Of a DNA stretch of 64,000 bases, positions 35,680 through 44,151 are shown in pieces. This DNA comes from Leptolinea sp. UBA5203 (lineage in GTDB: Bacteria > Chloroflexota > Anaerolineae > Anaerolineales > Anaerolineaceae). The DNA is taken from positions 1 to 64,000 of the forward strand of contig DHVR01000075.1 in assembly GCA_002412765.1 (NCBI GenBank). The letters run 5' to 3'. The notes under the pieces were generated by a model that made no database searches, was not told the DNA's origin, and saw nothing but the letters and a program-made list of their open reading frames with translations. The translations under genes and the position numbers were made by a program. Numbering within the stretch: position 1 is the first letter of the stretch; the number at the start of each line of letters is the position of its first letter.

Positions 35680-36177
35680 CTATTCAGCCGGCGCACCTGC
35701 CGCTAAACTTTTACTGCGTTCAATCGACTGCAAGGCTAAATACCGTTCCCCGAATTTCTTCACATTCTCATATTCCGTATCATACTGATCGTAATGCATT
35801 TCTTCATCGGCGACTAATTGCTCAAAGATTTTCTTGCTGACTGAATCTGCATTGGCAGAGGATTCATTTGCCCACAGGTTATAATCGCGAGCACTGCCCT
35901 CTTCCATTTGACGCGCTTTTTCCAGCATTTGGGTAACATCCTGAATGAGTTCAACTTCTTGGCCAACCACCATCTTCACTTCACCCTTTAAGAAAAGGAT
36001 TCGTTCAGCGAGAATTTCTACATGCCCCATTTCTTGAATGGCCGTACGCCGAAACAACCCGGAAAGCAGGTCATATCCCTGATCGTCCAGATGAAAATGA
36101 AAATACATATACTGGTGGACAGCGGCCAATTCATCAGCAACCGCTCGGTTTAGTAATTCAATACTTTTTTCGTGCAT
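35680..36177 (-). CDS. bfr: Bacterioferritin
   Basis: The ATG at 36177 is chosen because GGAGGAT lies five bases upstream; the longer frame would add eight residues that overlap this site. The 165-residue four-helix protein carries the ferroxidase residues: the first-helix Glu (ADELAAVHQYMYFH), EMGH (Glu and His of metal site 1, Met at the heme-ligand position of bacterioferritin), a third-helix Glu and EEMHYD (Glu and His). It should form a 24-subunit shell storing iron as ferric mineral and limiting Fenton chemistry. The C-terminus is short, without a ferredoxin-like tail. Confidence 0.9.
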   Translation of the reverse strand: MHEKSIELLNRAVADELAAVHQYMYFHFHLDDQGYDLLSGLFRRTAIQEMGHVEILAERILFLKGEVKMVVGQEVELIQDVTQMLEKARQMEEGSARDYNLWANESSANADSVSKKIFEQLVADEEMHYDQYDTEYENVKKFGERYLALQSIERSKSLAAGAPAE

Positions 36178-36589
36178 ACTATCCTCCATGGATTTCGTCA
36201 AAATTTCTATCTATAATTTATTATACACAAGCTTTCATTTCGAAATAATGAGAGTGACATGAAATAATTGATAAAGATACACACTCGACATCAGTTTTGC
36301 AGTTTGGACCATACCCGGAAGATAAGAAGACGCATTGAAATCAATCAAGTTATCCTAATCTTTAGTGTGGTGGTATAGCTGGTTTTTACCCTCAACTCCC
36401 GCTCTCGGGGGCTAAATACATCCCCGATCCGAAAAATCTGTCACACCAAGCAGAACCTATTTAGCACATCAAATACAATAATTGTGTTGGTGACCGTGTT
36501 TAATATATTAGTTGCCAGTCTATTGACTACAGGTTTATGGGAGTGATTTCAGTGGTATATAATCATTTTTTTGTTTAAGCTGATCCATT
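36178..36589. other. Intergenic region upstream of bacterioferritin
   Basis: No gene seen. It contains the bfr ribosome binding site at 36181-36187 and an AT-rich stretch likely to hold its promoter. No iron-box palindrome was recognised. Confidence 0.4.
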
Positions 36590-38032
36590 TTAGATAGCCA
36601 GTTTATTACTATTTTTCGGTGCACGCCAAATTAGGACCGTTACAAAAACAATCAAGAGAATTAATGGCATAAGACTGACCCAAGAAGACAAGCCGAACCA
36701 GGCACTCCCCATATTCCAGGCATATTTATCTTGCTGTAACAGGGGTAGACATTCATTATAAATGGTGCTGTAACTGAAGAAATCAAGCTGTGCTATAGTT
36801 TGCAACTTGTTGTCGGGTACAAGAATCGTACTGGCACAAACGATCAGCATTTGCCCGATGGATAGCGTAGTTAATCCTGCAAATACAGGAAGGGTTCTGT
36901 ATGGCAAATTAGCCAAGAGTAAACAAAAAAAGGGCAGCATGGGAATCACATGACGGACCCCAAAAGACCAGCCACCCCACCACATATAATAACCGGCATT
37001 GAGCAAAAGATAGGATGCAATGATTTGGCCAGCCAATTTCAGTTCAAGCCACGCATTTTTCCTTTTTATCATCATCACCGCGCCAATCACGGACAGAAAC
37101 AGAGCTGGAGATTGCCAAAAAATTCCTTGCGCTGGATGAAAGGTTTCATAGAATAAAACATGCAAACTGGGACGGTTTATTCCCATCAGCCCTTGAGACA
37201 TGCCCTGAACAAAGGTCTCATCCATTAGATATTGATACCCAGTAGCCAGGGGATGTCCATAAACCAAGCTATTATACATCAACAAAATGGATAAAGGTAT
37301 GACGCCACAAACTGCCGGAACTAGCCAGGTGATCAGTTTGTAAAGCTGATTATTCTTTTTCTGTATAATGAAGTAATAAATGATCAGCGGAATAATGGCT
37401 ATGGCGGTAGTCATTTCAGTAAGGAAAGACATGCCCAGACATAGACCGATTAACCCAGGGAAAAGGATAGCGGTGAAGCTCCTAGTGGGGTTCGTTTTTA
37501 AATAAAATATCAGAAAAAAAGCATAAAACAACAAACTAGCGGCAAGCTGGTGTCCAAAGAAAATAACACTGAAGGGAAACATCATGCTTCCAAGTGCCAA
37601 AGCCAGCGTAATAACATAAGCCTGAAGTTTACTCAGAGTGATAGATTCACTAACTAAAAACATCATTGTTCCAGCAATCGCTGAAGGTAATCCAATCACC
37701 AGGAATGTCAGCAGGTGTTTTTCCGCAACAACACTTAGATAAATATTAAATAATCCTAATAGTTTAAACACTGGATAATAGAGCATCGCTGCAAAAATCG
37801 ATGAGCCAATCGCTTTATCCGTGTATATTTTTCCATTAAAACTGGCAAAATCAGAACTTCTATACCCACCTGTTTCGCTGGTAAAAGTGTCAATGTTCAA
37901 TTTGCCTTCTTTAACCATCGACATGGTTAACGCAAGGCGAGAATTTCCATTGGCTCCAGGATCCTGATAGAAATATCCATAAGCGATAGATAGGAGAAAA
38001 AAAATCAAAATAGCAGTTTTGTTCAGTCTCAA
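36590..38032 (-). CDS. GT-C-like integral membrane glycosyltransferase
   Basis: A 480-residue protein with about 11 membrane helices. The first long loop (residues about 28-75, NSRLALTMSMVKEGKLNID and then GKIYTDKAIGSSIFA) and the WWGGWSFGVRH loop near residue 350 are landmarks of a family of polyprenyl-phosphate-sugar-dependent GT-C enzymes. Such proteins move a sugar from a lipid carrier to a surface polymer or lipid outside the membrane. Donor and acceptor are unknown. The gene is AT-rich and alone, which would fit horizontal acquisition. No other cell-envelope gene is adjacent. Confidence 0.65.
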   Translation of the reverse strand: MRLNKTAILIFFLLSIAYGYFYQDPGANGNSRLALTMSMVKEGKLNIDTFTSETGGYRSSDFASFNGKIYTDKAIGSSIFAAMLYYPVFKLLGLFNIYLSVVAEKHLLTFLVIGLPSAIAGTMMFLVSESITLSKLQAYVITLALALGSMMFPFSVIFFGHQLAASLLFYAFFLIFYLKTNPTRSFTAILFPGLIGLCLGMSFLTEMTTAIAIIPLIIYYFIIQKKNNQLYKLITWLVPAVCGVIPLSILLMYNSLVYGHPLATGYQYLMDETFVQGMSQGLMGINRPSLHVLFYETFHPAQGIFWQSPALFLSVIGAVMMIKRKNAWLELKLAGQIIASYLLLNAGYYMWWGGWSFGVRHVIPMLPFFCLLLANLPYRTLPVFAGLTTLSIGQMLIVCASTILVPDNKLQTIAQLDFFSYSTIYNECLPLLQQDKYAWNMGSAWFGLSSWVSLMPLILLIVFVTVLIWRAPKNSNKLAI

Positions 38033-38537
38033 TTTTCACTTCCCAACTGGTGGTACCCAGTTACAAATTATAAATCAGGTTTTGGTTTCATGGTTTATTT
38101 AAAGAAGAGTTCCAATCAAACCGAAGACAACTATTTCTTATTAGATTCTAATATTTGTCTGAGGATATATAGGGATCTTAGTAGAAACTCTCTCCCTGTA
38201 TCTTATTCACCTCTTACGGAGTTGCATCGAAAAGTTGATGTTCGCTCACATTATTTTTGCCTTTGTCAACAAATCATGCTGATGATGTCCCTGCGAAATT
38301 ACCTGCTGCATAAATTTCACGTAAATTATATTTATGTGTTTTTTACGAGATGTCCACCTCTGGCATTTACTTAAATCCAACAGGATTTTGAGAGAATGCC
38401 AATAAATCTATACAAGAAACACCAAACTATCCTTATCGCATCCTGTAGTAAAATTTAGAAAGGCATTCAAGCCATACCTTCTATGCTATCCTGTATAAAG
38501 CTTTGAATATAAAAATATATCCCCTTCAGGAGACTTT
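38033..38537. other. Intergenic region between divergent membrane and DUF362 genes
   Basis: AT-rich spacer. A 94-codon open frame at 38090-38374 has no ribosome binding site and no protein-like composition, so it was not called. A TATAAA lies at 38494-38499, 38 bases before the DUF362 start, without a convincing -35. AGGAGA is the ribosome binding site. Confidence 0.45.
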
Positions 38538-39647
38538 ATGACCCCCTCACTCGTTTATTTTACTGATATGCGCGCCCGACCAGGAAAGAATATGCTTAAT
38601 AAATTGGCTGCCCTGGTAAAAAAGGCTGGATTTGACAAAATTGATTTGAAAGATAAACTCGTGGCGGTAAAAATTCATTTCGGGGAACCTGGAAACATTT
38701 CTTACATCCGTTCAAATTATGTTGCCGTGATTATTAAGATGATTCAGGAGCGCGGCGGCAAGCCTTTCCTCACGGATGCCAATACACTCTATCATGGCAA
38801 GCGCTCCAATGCTGTGGACCACTTGCAGGCAGCCATGGAAAATGGGTTCAACCGCATCAGTGTGGGTTGTGATGTGATCATCGCCGATGGCCTGAATGGC
38901 ACCGATTATGTTGAAATGCCGGTGGATGGCGAGAAATGCAAGACCGCTAAAATCGGTACCGCCATCGCCAAAGCAGATGTTATCATCAGTCTAAATCATT
39001 TTAAAGGCCATGAAATGACTGGTTTTGGTGGAGCGCTAAAAAACATCGGCATGGGCAGTGGATCCCGTGGGGGTAAACTGGAAATGCATTCCGAATCGCA
39101 GCCAAAAATTGTGGAAGAGAACTGTACCGCTTGCGGAGTTTGCATCAAGAATTGTGCCCAGCATGCCATCGCTTTCAATGAGGGGCACAAAGCTCAAATC
39201 GATTACGCCCTGTGTGTGGGCTGCGGCCAATGTGTGGCAGTCTGTAAATTCGATGCTGCTCAAGCGATCTGGGATGGAAATTCCAGCACGGTGGGTGAAA
39301 AAATCGCTGAATATGCCGCTGCCGTGTGTGCCAATCGGCCGCACTTTCATGTGAACTTCATTATGAATGTGTCCCCCAATTGCGACTGCTGGGATATGAA
39401 CGACCAGGCCATTGTGCCCGATTTAGGTATCGCAGCCTCTTTAGACCCAACCGCCTTGGACCGTGCCTGTGTGGATATGGTCAATCAAGCGCCTTTTGTG
39501 CAAACCAGCGAATTGGGTGATAAACAATACCAATCCGGCCAGGATAAATTCACCACCATACACCCACGGACCCGCTGGCAGGTTACCCTGGACCACGCCG
39601 AAAAAATGGGCCTTGGCAGCCAGCAATATACTCTGATCAATATATAG
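38538..39647 (+). CDS. DUF362 / double [4Fe-4S] ferredoxin-type protein
   Basis: A 369-residue protein. The DUF362 domain (about 1-190) includes the VAVKIHFGEPGN start, TDANTLYHGKRSNAVDHL and the LNHFKGHEMTGFGGALKNIG block. Two ferredoxin motifs follow at about 195-240: CTACGVCIKNC and CVGCGQCVAVC, each with a trailing Cys for a [4Fe-4S] cluster. DUF362 proteins are common in anaerobes. Their role is unsettled, with redox or metallocofactor functions suspected. A third cysteine group (NCDCWD) lies near residue 290. The protein is soluble. A strong bidirectional terminator follows. Confidence 0.9.
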   Translation: MTPSLVYFTDMRARPGKNMLNKLAALVKKAGFDKIDLKDKLVAVKIHFGEPGNISYIRSNYVAVIIKMIQERGGKPFLTDANTLYHGKRSNAVDHLQAAMENGFNRISVGCDVIIADGLNGTDYVEMPVDGEKCKTAKIGTAIAKADVIISLNHFKGHEMTGFGGALKNIGMGSGSRGGKLEMHSESQPKIVEENCTACGVCIKNCAQHAIAFNEGHKAQIDYALCVGCGQCVAVCKFDAAQAIWDGNSSTVGEKIAEYAAAVCANRPHFHVNFIMNVSPNCDCWDMNDQAIVPDLGIAASLDPTALDRACVDMVNQAPFVQTSELGDKQYQSGQDKFTTIHPRTRWQVTLDHAEKMGLGSQQYTLINI

Positions 39648-39655
39648 GGTAGTTT

Positions 39656-39683
39656 AAAAAAACGGCCGGCCGGCCGTTTTTTT
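39656..39683. terminator. Bidirectional terminator (GGCC palindrome)
   Basis: The 16-base palindrome ACGGCCGGCCGGCCGT is flanked by an A-run on the left and a T-run of nine on the right. It sits between the convergent DUF362 and ArsR-rhodanese genes and can end transcripts from both sides. Confidence 0.92.
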
Positions 39684-40352
39684 TTATTCCGAAGACTGCA
39701 TTGGTTTTGCTTGAGATCGCCATTCAGACATACCGTTTTCCAATCGACTAACCCAGTAACCATGGTTCTGCAAAATCAGAGCAGCGCGATCTGAAATCCT
39801 ACTATAATAATCCCTGCAATAAACAACCGTTTCAATTTCCTTGGAAAGTAAGTCCAATCGATCAGTCAAGGAATCAATGGGCAAGGATTGAGCCCCCGGG
39901 ATATGACTGAAAGCGTATTCATGGTTTGGACGAACATCTACTAGTTGAATCGATCCTTGCAGCATCTTTTTTTCTAGTTCAGAAAAAGTGGTGATCTTTA
40001 GATCCTTTCGTTCAAGAATTAATTCATCAACTATACGATCAACCTCTGCTAATTGTGCTTTGGCCAGATCTTGAACTGCTTGCACCAAACTAAAAACCGT
40101 TGGATCGGCCAGACGATAATAAATACCAACCCCCTTTCGTCGAATTTGTACCAATCTGGAAGCACGCAATAATTGCAAATGCTGTGAAGTATTCGCAATG
40201 GTCATTGAGGTCCCAGATGCTAATTGCTCCACACTATGTTCTCCATTAGATAACAAATCCAATAACTCAAAACGATGAGCACTGCCAAGCGCTTTGCAAA
40301 TGCGGGCAAATTGCTCGTAAAGATTATCTTTTATTTCTCTATCCGAACTCAA
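39684..40352 (-). CDS. ArsR-family regulator fused to a rhodanese domain
   Basis: A 222-residue fusion. Residues about 10-90 form an ArsR winged helix (ICKALGSAHRFELLDLL, recognition helix IANTSQHLQLLRASRLV, wing RRKGVGIYYRL). Residues about 120-215 form a rhodanese domain: LVDVRPNHEYAFSHIPGAQ, the active-site cysteine C179 in VVYCRDYYSRISDRA and the C-terminal LENGMSEW. The family is thought to sense a persulfide or reactive sulfur species through the rhodanese cysteine. It is transcribed away from the glycine betaine transporter operon, with palindromes in the shared gap, so it may control itself, that operon or both. Confidence 0.9.
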   Translation of the reverse strand: MSSDREIKDNLYEQFARICKALGSAHRFELLDLLSNGEHSVEQLASGTSMTIANTSQHLQLLRASRLVQIRRKGVGIYYRLADPTVFSLVQAVQDLAKAQLAEVDRIVDELILERKDLKITTFSELEKKMLQGSIQLVDVRPNHEYAFSHIPGAQSLPIDSLTDRLDLLSKEIETVVYCRDYYSRISDRAALILQNHGYWVSRLENGMSEWRSQAKPMQSSE

Positions 40353-40370
40353 CTCGAACCTCTGTTATTC

Positions 40371-40447
40371 AAGTATTATATTGAATATACTTATGTTTAT
40401 TTTATCATAATAGCTAATACTGTGCTATAATAGTGATTAATCGCTAT
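40371..40447. promoter_or_regulatory. Divergent regulatory region with two palindromes
   Basis: AAGTAT (40371-40376) pairs with ATACTT (40387-40392) close to the ArsR-rhodanese start and overlaps an ATTATA that reads as a minus-strand -10 box. An imperfect 18-base palindrome (40430-40447, ATAGTGATTAATCGCTAT) overlaps an extended -10 (TGC-TATAAT, 40423-40431) on the plus strand. Such sites suit winged-helix repressors. Confidence 0.5.
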
Positions 40448-40661
40448 ATTTTTCAATTATACGACGATCAGCTTTGTCCATGTCTTACAGTTTCTCTCCT
40501 TTTTGGGATCTTTTCTGTGGCATCCTGAGACCCAACCATTTTTTAAGTCCATATTGTCTCTTGCGATAGCTGATGTCTTTTCCAGGCAGTTCTTTTTTCT
40601 TATGTCTGCCGTTCTTATCCATTACATTCGATCGTATGAAACGATTATTTGGAGGTATCCA

Positions 40662-41870
40662 TTGTCTTATATCGAAATCAAAAACTTATTTAAAATTTTC
40701 GGCCCTCACCCTCAAGAAGCGCTTACTTACCTTAAAAAAGGGGTTTCCAAACAAACCATCCTTAAGAAAACAAAGCATACGATTGGCCTACAGAATGTCT
40801 CCCTGAATATTGAAAAAGGAGAAACATTTGTAATCATGGGTCTTTCAGGGAGCGGAAAATCTACTCTGGTACGTTGCTTAAATCGTCTCATTGAACCCAC
40901 ATCTGGGGAAATTTTTGTTGAGGGTCGGGATATCTTAAAATTTAATAAAGAAGAACTAACAAATCATCGTCGTCGAACCATGACCATGGTCTTTCAACGA
41001 TTTGGTCTTCTGCCCCACCGCACCGTCTTGGCAAACATTGCTTTCGGTCTCGAAATCACCGGCGTTGAACATGAAGAACGAGAAGAAAAAGCCCAAAAAT
41101 GGCTTGAAATCGTCGGATTAAAAGGGTATGCCTCCAGTTATCCAAAATCACTTAGCGGCGGCATGCAGCAAAGAGTTGGTCTGGCAAGAGCCCTCTGCAA
41201 TGATCCGGATATCCTGCTCATGGACGAACCGTTTAGCGCTCTGGATCCGCTTATCCGCAGAGAAATGCAAAACCAATTACTCGATCTTACCGGTACGATC
41301 CAAAAAACCATAATTTTCATTACCCATGACCTGGATGAAGCCTTACGCCTTGGAGATCGGATCGCAATCCTTAAAGATGGTTTGATCGTTCAGATTGGAA
41401 CTCCGGAAGAAATCTTATCCAATCCCGCTGATTCCTATGTAAAAGACTTTACTCGGGATGTAAATCGGGTGCGGATCTTAACGGCTAGCAACGCCATGAT
41501 TAAACCTTACGCTGTTGTCTCGGGCAGAAGTGGTCCGCGGGTGGCTTTGGATATTATGCAAAAAGAAAGCCATTCAAGTTTATTTGTCGTCAATCGGGAA
41601 GGAAAACTTTTGGGACTAGTAACAGCTGATGAAGTGCTGGATGCGTTAAAACGAAAGATTACGACCATGAACGACATGGCATTAAACGAAGTCCCTACGA
41701 CAACCCCGGATACCACCCTGGACGAATTAATTCCCATTACCGCCAGCATTAAATGGCCAGTCGCAGTGGTCAATGAAGACAATTATCTACTCGGTATCCT
41801 GCCAAGAGTGGCAATTCTTTCAGCTCTGGCAGGCAATGATTCATTTGAAGAAAATGGGAATTCTGCTTAA
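40662..41870 (+). CDS. opuAA: Glycine betaine/proline ABC transporter ATPase with CBS pair
   Basis: A TTG start at 40662 is chosen: GGAGG ends six bases upstream, and the protein then begins (M)SYIEIKNLFKIFG like other OpuAA/ProV proteins. An upstream in-frame ATG at 40503 would add 53 unrelated residues. The 402-residue ATPase has Walker A at 60-68 (GLSGSGKST), the signature LSGGMQQRVGLARAL, Walker B LLMDEPFSALD and, at the C-terminus, two CBS motifs that sense ionic strength in OpuA-type importers. It powers uptake of the osmoprotectant glycine betaine or a relative. The leader from the likely promoter is about 220 bases long. Confidence 0.92.
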   Translation: MSYIEIKNLFKIFGPHPQEALTYLKKGVSKQTILKKTKHTIGLQNVSLNIEKGETFVIMGLSGSGKSTLVRCLNRLIEPTSGEIFVEGRDILKFNKEELTNHRRRTMTMVFQRFGLLPHRTVLANIAFGLEITGVEHEEREEKAQKWLEIVGLKGYASSYPKSLSGGMQQRVGLARALCNDPDILLMDEPFSALDPLIRREMQNQLLDLTGTIQKTIIFITHDLDEALRLGDRIAILKDGLIVQIGTPEEILSNPADSYVKDFTRDVNRVRILTASNAMIKPYAVVSGRSGPRVALDIMQKESHSSLFVVNREGKLLGLVTADEVLDALKRKITTMNDMALNEVPTTTPDTTLDELIPITASIKWPVAVVNEDNYLLGILPRVAILSALAGNDSFEENGNSA

Positions 41871-41937
41871 TCAATTCAGCATCAGAAAAGTTAATTCATT
41901 TTCCTTGATGCTTTAGCTAAAACAAAAGGAGTTAAGA

Positions 41938-43029
41938 ATGTCAAACAAAAAAAGTTATTTAGGTATCAGCTTGATCATCGCCCTTTCATTAATCTTGGGC
42001 GCATGTCAACCAGCTGCAGCACCAGCCGCCGAGCAATCTGCTGTGGAACAAAGCCCCAAAAAGGAAGTGATTAAATTCGCGGATGTTATGTGGCAAACCT
42101 TATGGATCAACAACGCCATCGCCATGTACATCACGGAAAATGGGTATGGTTACCCGGTTGAATCGATTGAAATGACAACCCCCGTTTACCAACAAGCCAT
42201 TCTTGAAGGCGATGTAGACGTATTAATGGAAAACTGGACAGGCAATATTCAGGATTGGTGGGATGAAGTAACTACCAATGGCGCCGTATTGAATCTTGGC
42301 AATACCTTTGATCAATCAACTCAAGGCTGGTATGTACCCCGCTATGTCATCGAAGGGGACAAAGAACGAGGATTAGAACCATTAGCACCTGATCTAAAGT
42401 CTGTTTATGATTTGCCGCAATATAAAAGCGTTTTTGCAGATCCCGAAAACCCTGAAAAAGGCTTGATCATCAACGGGATCATTGGTTGGGATGTTTCCAA
42501 TGTGAATCGTGTAAAACTATATGCTTATGGTCTGGAAGAGGATTACAACTTTATGGAACCAGGTGCCTCAGCCGCTTTGGATGCCGCTATCGCCGGTGCG
42601 TATAAGAAAGGCAAACCGATTTTAGCCTACTACTGGGAACCCACTTGGTTAATGGGTCTGTACGACATGGTGCAATTGGAAGAGCCACCCTATACTGATG
42701 AATGTTGGGCGCTGAACAAAGCCGCAAAAGAAGGCGACATAGCGCTGGAAGATGTGAGCGCGGATGCTGGTTGCGCTTTTGAAACTGTTGGAATTCCCAA
42801 AAGCGCTGCCGCCAGCCTACAGGAACGAGCACCAGAAATTGTTGAATTTCTTGCAAAAATGAATATTAGTACGGATGCACTGAATAAAGCATCTGCCTAT
42901 ATGGAAACGGAAGGCGTAAGCGCTGAAGAAACCGCTATCTGGTTTTTTGAAAATTACCCGGGAACTTGGAAAAGTTGGGTAAGTGCAGATGCAGCTTTGA
43001 ACATTGAAGCTGCCCTTTCTAAGGAATAA
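41938..43029 (+). CDS. opuAC: Glycine betaine-binding lipoprotein (OpuAC-like)
   Basis: A 363-residue extracytoplasmic binding protein. The signal peptide ends in the lipobox LGAC with C23 as lipidated residue, followed by a low-complexity Ala/Pro/Glu linker. The mature part has the OpuAC layout: VMWQTLWINNAIAMYI, YQQAILEGDVDVLMENW, and later Trp residues (IIGWDVSN, AYYWEPTW) suited to the aromatic cage that binds a quaternary ammonium group. It delivers substrate to the permease encoded next. The gene follows the ATPase by 67 bases, with AAAGGAG before the ATG. Confidence 0.93.
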   Translation: MSNKKSYLGISLIIALSLILGACQPAAAPAAEQSAVEQSPKKEVIKFADVMWQTLWINNAIAMYITENGYGYPVESIEMTTPVYQQAILEGDVDVLMENWTGNIQDWWDEVTTNGAVLNLGNTFDQSTQGWYVPRYVIEGDKERGLEPLAPDLKSVYDLPQYKSVFADPENPEKGLIINGIIGWDVSNVNRVKLYAYGLEEDYNFMEPGASAALDAAIAGAYKKGKPILAYYWEPTWLMGLYDMVQLEEPPYTDECWALNKAAKEGDIALEDVSADAGCAFETVGIPKSAAASLQERAPEIVEFLAKMNISTDALNKASAYMETEGVSAEETAIWFFENYPGTWKSWVSADAALNIEAALSKE

Positions 43030-43031
43030 AT

Positions 43032-43089
43032 CAACCTTAACAAATAAGGTTGTGAAAAAAAGAGCGTCCGATTTAGAATTGGACGCTCT
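43032..43089 (+). promoter_or_regulatory. Two tandem hairpins between opuAC and opuAB
   Basis: CAACCTTA/TAAGGTTG (43032-43052) is followed by AGAGCGTCC/GGACGCTCT (43061-43089). The second stem can be extended by GATT/AATT with one G-T pair to a three-base loop. No T-run follows, so these probably protect the opuAC mRNA end or partly attenuate expression of the permease. Confidence 0.65.
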
Positions 43090-43106
43090 CCAATTACGAG
43101 GTTACT

Positions 43107-43949
43107 ATGATTGAATTTCCAGAATTTATTTACATACCATTAGACAAATGGATCGATACAGCTGTTGAATGGATTACGATTACGGGTGATAGCCTTTTTG
43201 ATGCAATTGGTGTCATTTTATTAGCTCCCATGGTTCAATTGGAAAAATTTCTTTTGTTCGTTCCTTGGTTTGTCATCATCCTGGTAGTCGCTTTTATTGC
43301 ATGGCGTGCAACAGGATGGAAACTAGCTGTCGGTGTTATATTGGGTCTATTTTTCATTGGCGCCTTAGGATTATGGGAAGAAGCCATGAAAACATTGGCC
43401 ATTGTTTTATTTTCCACTTTACTGGCTATCATCATTGGTATCCCGATTGGCATCATCATGGCTCAAAACTCCAGAGCAAAAAAAATTATGCATCCAATGT
43501 TGGACATGATGCAGACCATGCCCAGCTTTGTTTACCTTATTCCGGCTTTGATGTTGTTTGGACTGGGTAAAGTACCAGCCTTGATCTCCGTATTGATTTA
43601 TGCCATTCCACCTGCTATTCGTTTAACCGATCTGGGAATTCGGCAAGTGCCTGAAGATATTATTGAAGCGGCAAACGCATTTGGCGCATCAGCCAGACAA
43701 TTACTGTTCAAAGTACAAATTCCGCTTGCCATGCCTACGATCATGGCGGGTATAAACCAAACTATTATGATGGCATTATCCATGGTTGTGGTTGCCTCAA
43801 TGATTGGGGCAGGTGGGCTTGGTTCAGAAGTATTGAATGGTATTGCCCGCCTTGAAGTCGGCCGCGGATTTAATGGTGGCATCAGTATCGTTATCATGGC
43901 AATTATCCTGGATCGACTTACTCAATCATTTGCTAAAACAAAAAATTAA
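43107..43949 (+). CDS. opuAB: Glycine betaine/proline ABC transporter permease
   Basis: A 280-residue inner-membrane permease with about seven helices. The binding-protein-dependent transport domain occupies roughly 85-275, with the EAA-type loop (IEAANAFGASARQLLFKVQIPLA) that docks to the ATPase. The start of the protein (IPLDKWIDTAVEWIT) resembles OpuAB/ProW. With the ATPase and lipoprotein it forms a complete importer for osmoprotectants. GAGG lies before the ATG, and a strong terminator follows the gene, closing the operon. Confidence 0.94.
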   Translation: MIEFPEFIYIPLDKWIDTAVEWITITGDSLFDAIGVILLAPMVQLEKFLLFVPWFVIILVVAFIAWRATGWKLAVGVILGLFFIGALGLWEEAMKTLAIVLFSTLLAIIIGIPIGIIMAQNSRAKKIMHPMLDMMQTMPSFVYLIPALMLFGLGKVPALISVLIYAIPPAIRLTDLGIRQVPEDIIEAANAFGASARQLLFKVQIPLAMPTIMAGINQTIMMALSMVVVASMIGAGGLGSEVLNGIARLEVGRGFNGGISIVIMAIILDRLTQSFAKTKN

Positions 43950-43999
43950 TCCAGGCGAGCATGATCAAAAGGCTCATTGAGTATGGACAAATCGTCCAC

Positions 44000-44041
44000 A
44001 ATCAGGCATACAAGAACGTAACGTGGATGCCTGATTTTTTT
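44000..44041 (+). terminator. Rho-independent terminator of the opuA operon
   Basis: AATCAGGCAT and ATGCCTGATT form a 10-bp stem with a 17-base loop, followed by a T-run of seven, about 50 bases after the permease stop codon. Confidence 0.9.
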
Positions 44042-44090
44042 GGTACATAGAGTTGTTCGGAATGCAATCCCAATAACCACCCATGAAGAA

Positions 44091-44120
44091 TAGACAAAAT
44101 TCTCAGAATACCTTTATACT
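44091..44120 (+). promoter_or_regulatory. Promoter of the DegT-family gene
   Basis: TAGACA (44091-44096) and TATACT (44115-44120) are separated by 18 bases. The expected transcript start lies about 25 bases before the ATG, and AAAAGG serves as ribosome binding site. Confidence 0.55.
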
Positions 44121-44151
44121 AAAAGCATTCTAAGTAAAAGGTATTCAGGTT

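Noticed and set aside
36360..36440. tRNA-like or other structured RNA
   Set aside because: Short G/C-rich inverted repeats occur, but no cloverleaf, anticodon arm or T-loop consensus could be assembled.
38090..38374. Possible 94-residue protein
   Set aside because: No ribosome binding site, AT-rich intergenic composition and no domain-like pattern.
40503..40661. N-terminal extension of the betaine transporter ATPase from an upstream ATG
   Set aside because: The extra 53 residues do not resemble any OpuAA protein, while TTG at 40662 has GGAGG at ideal spacing and begins at the usual OpuAA N-terminus.
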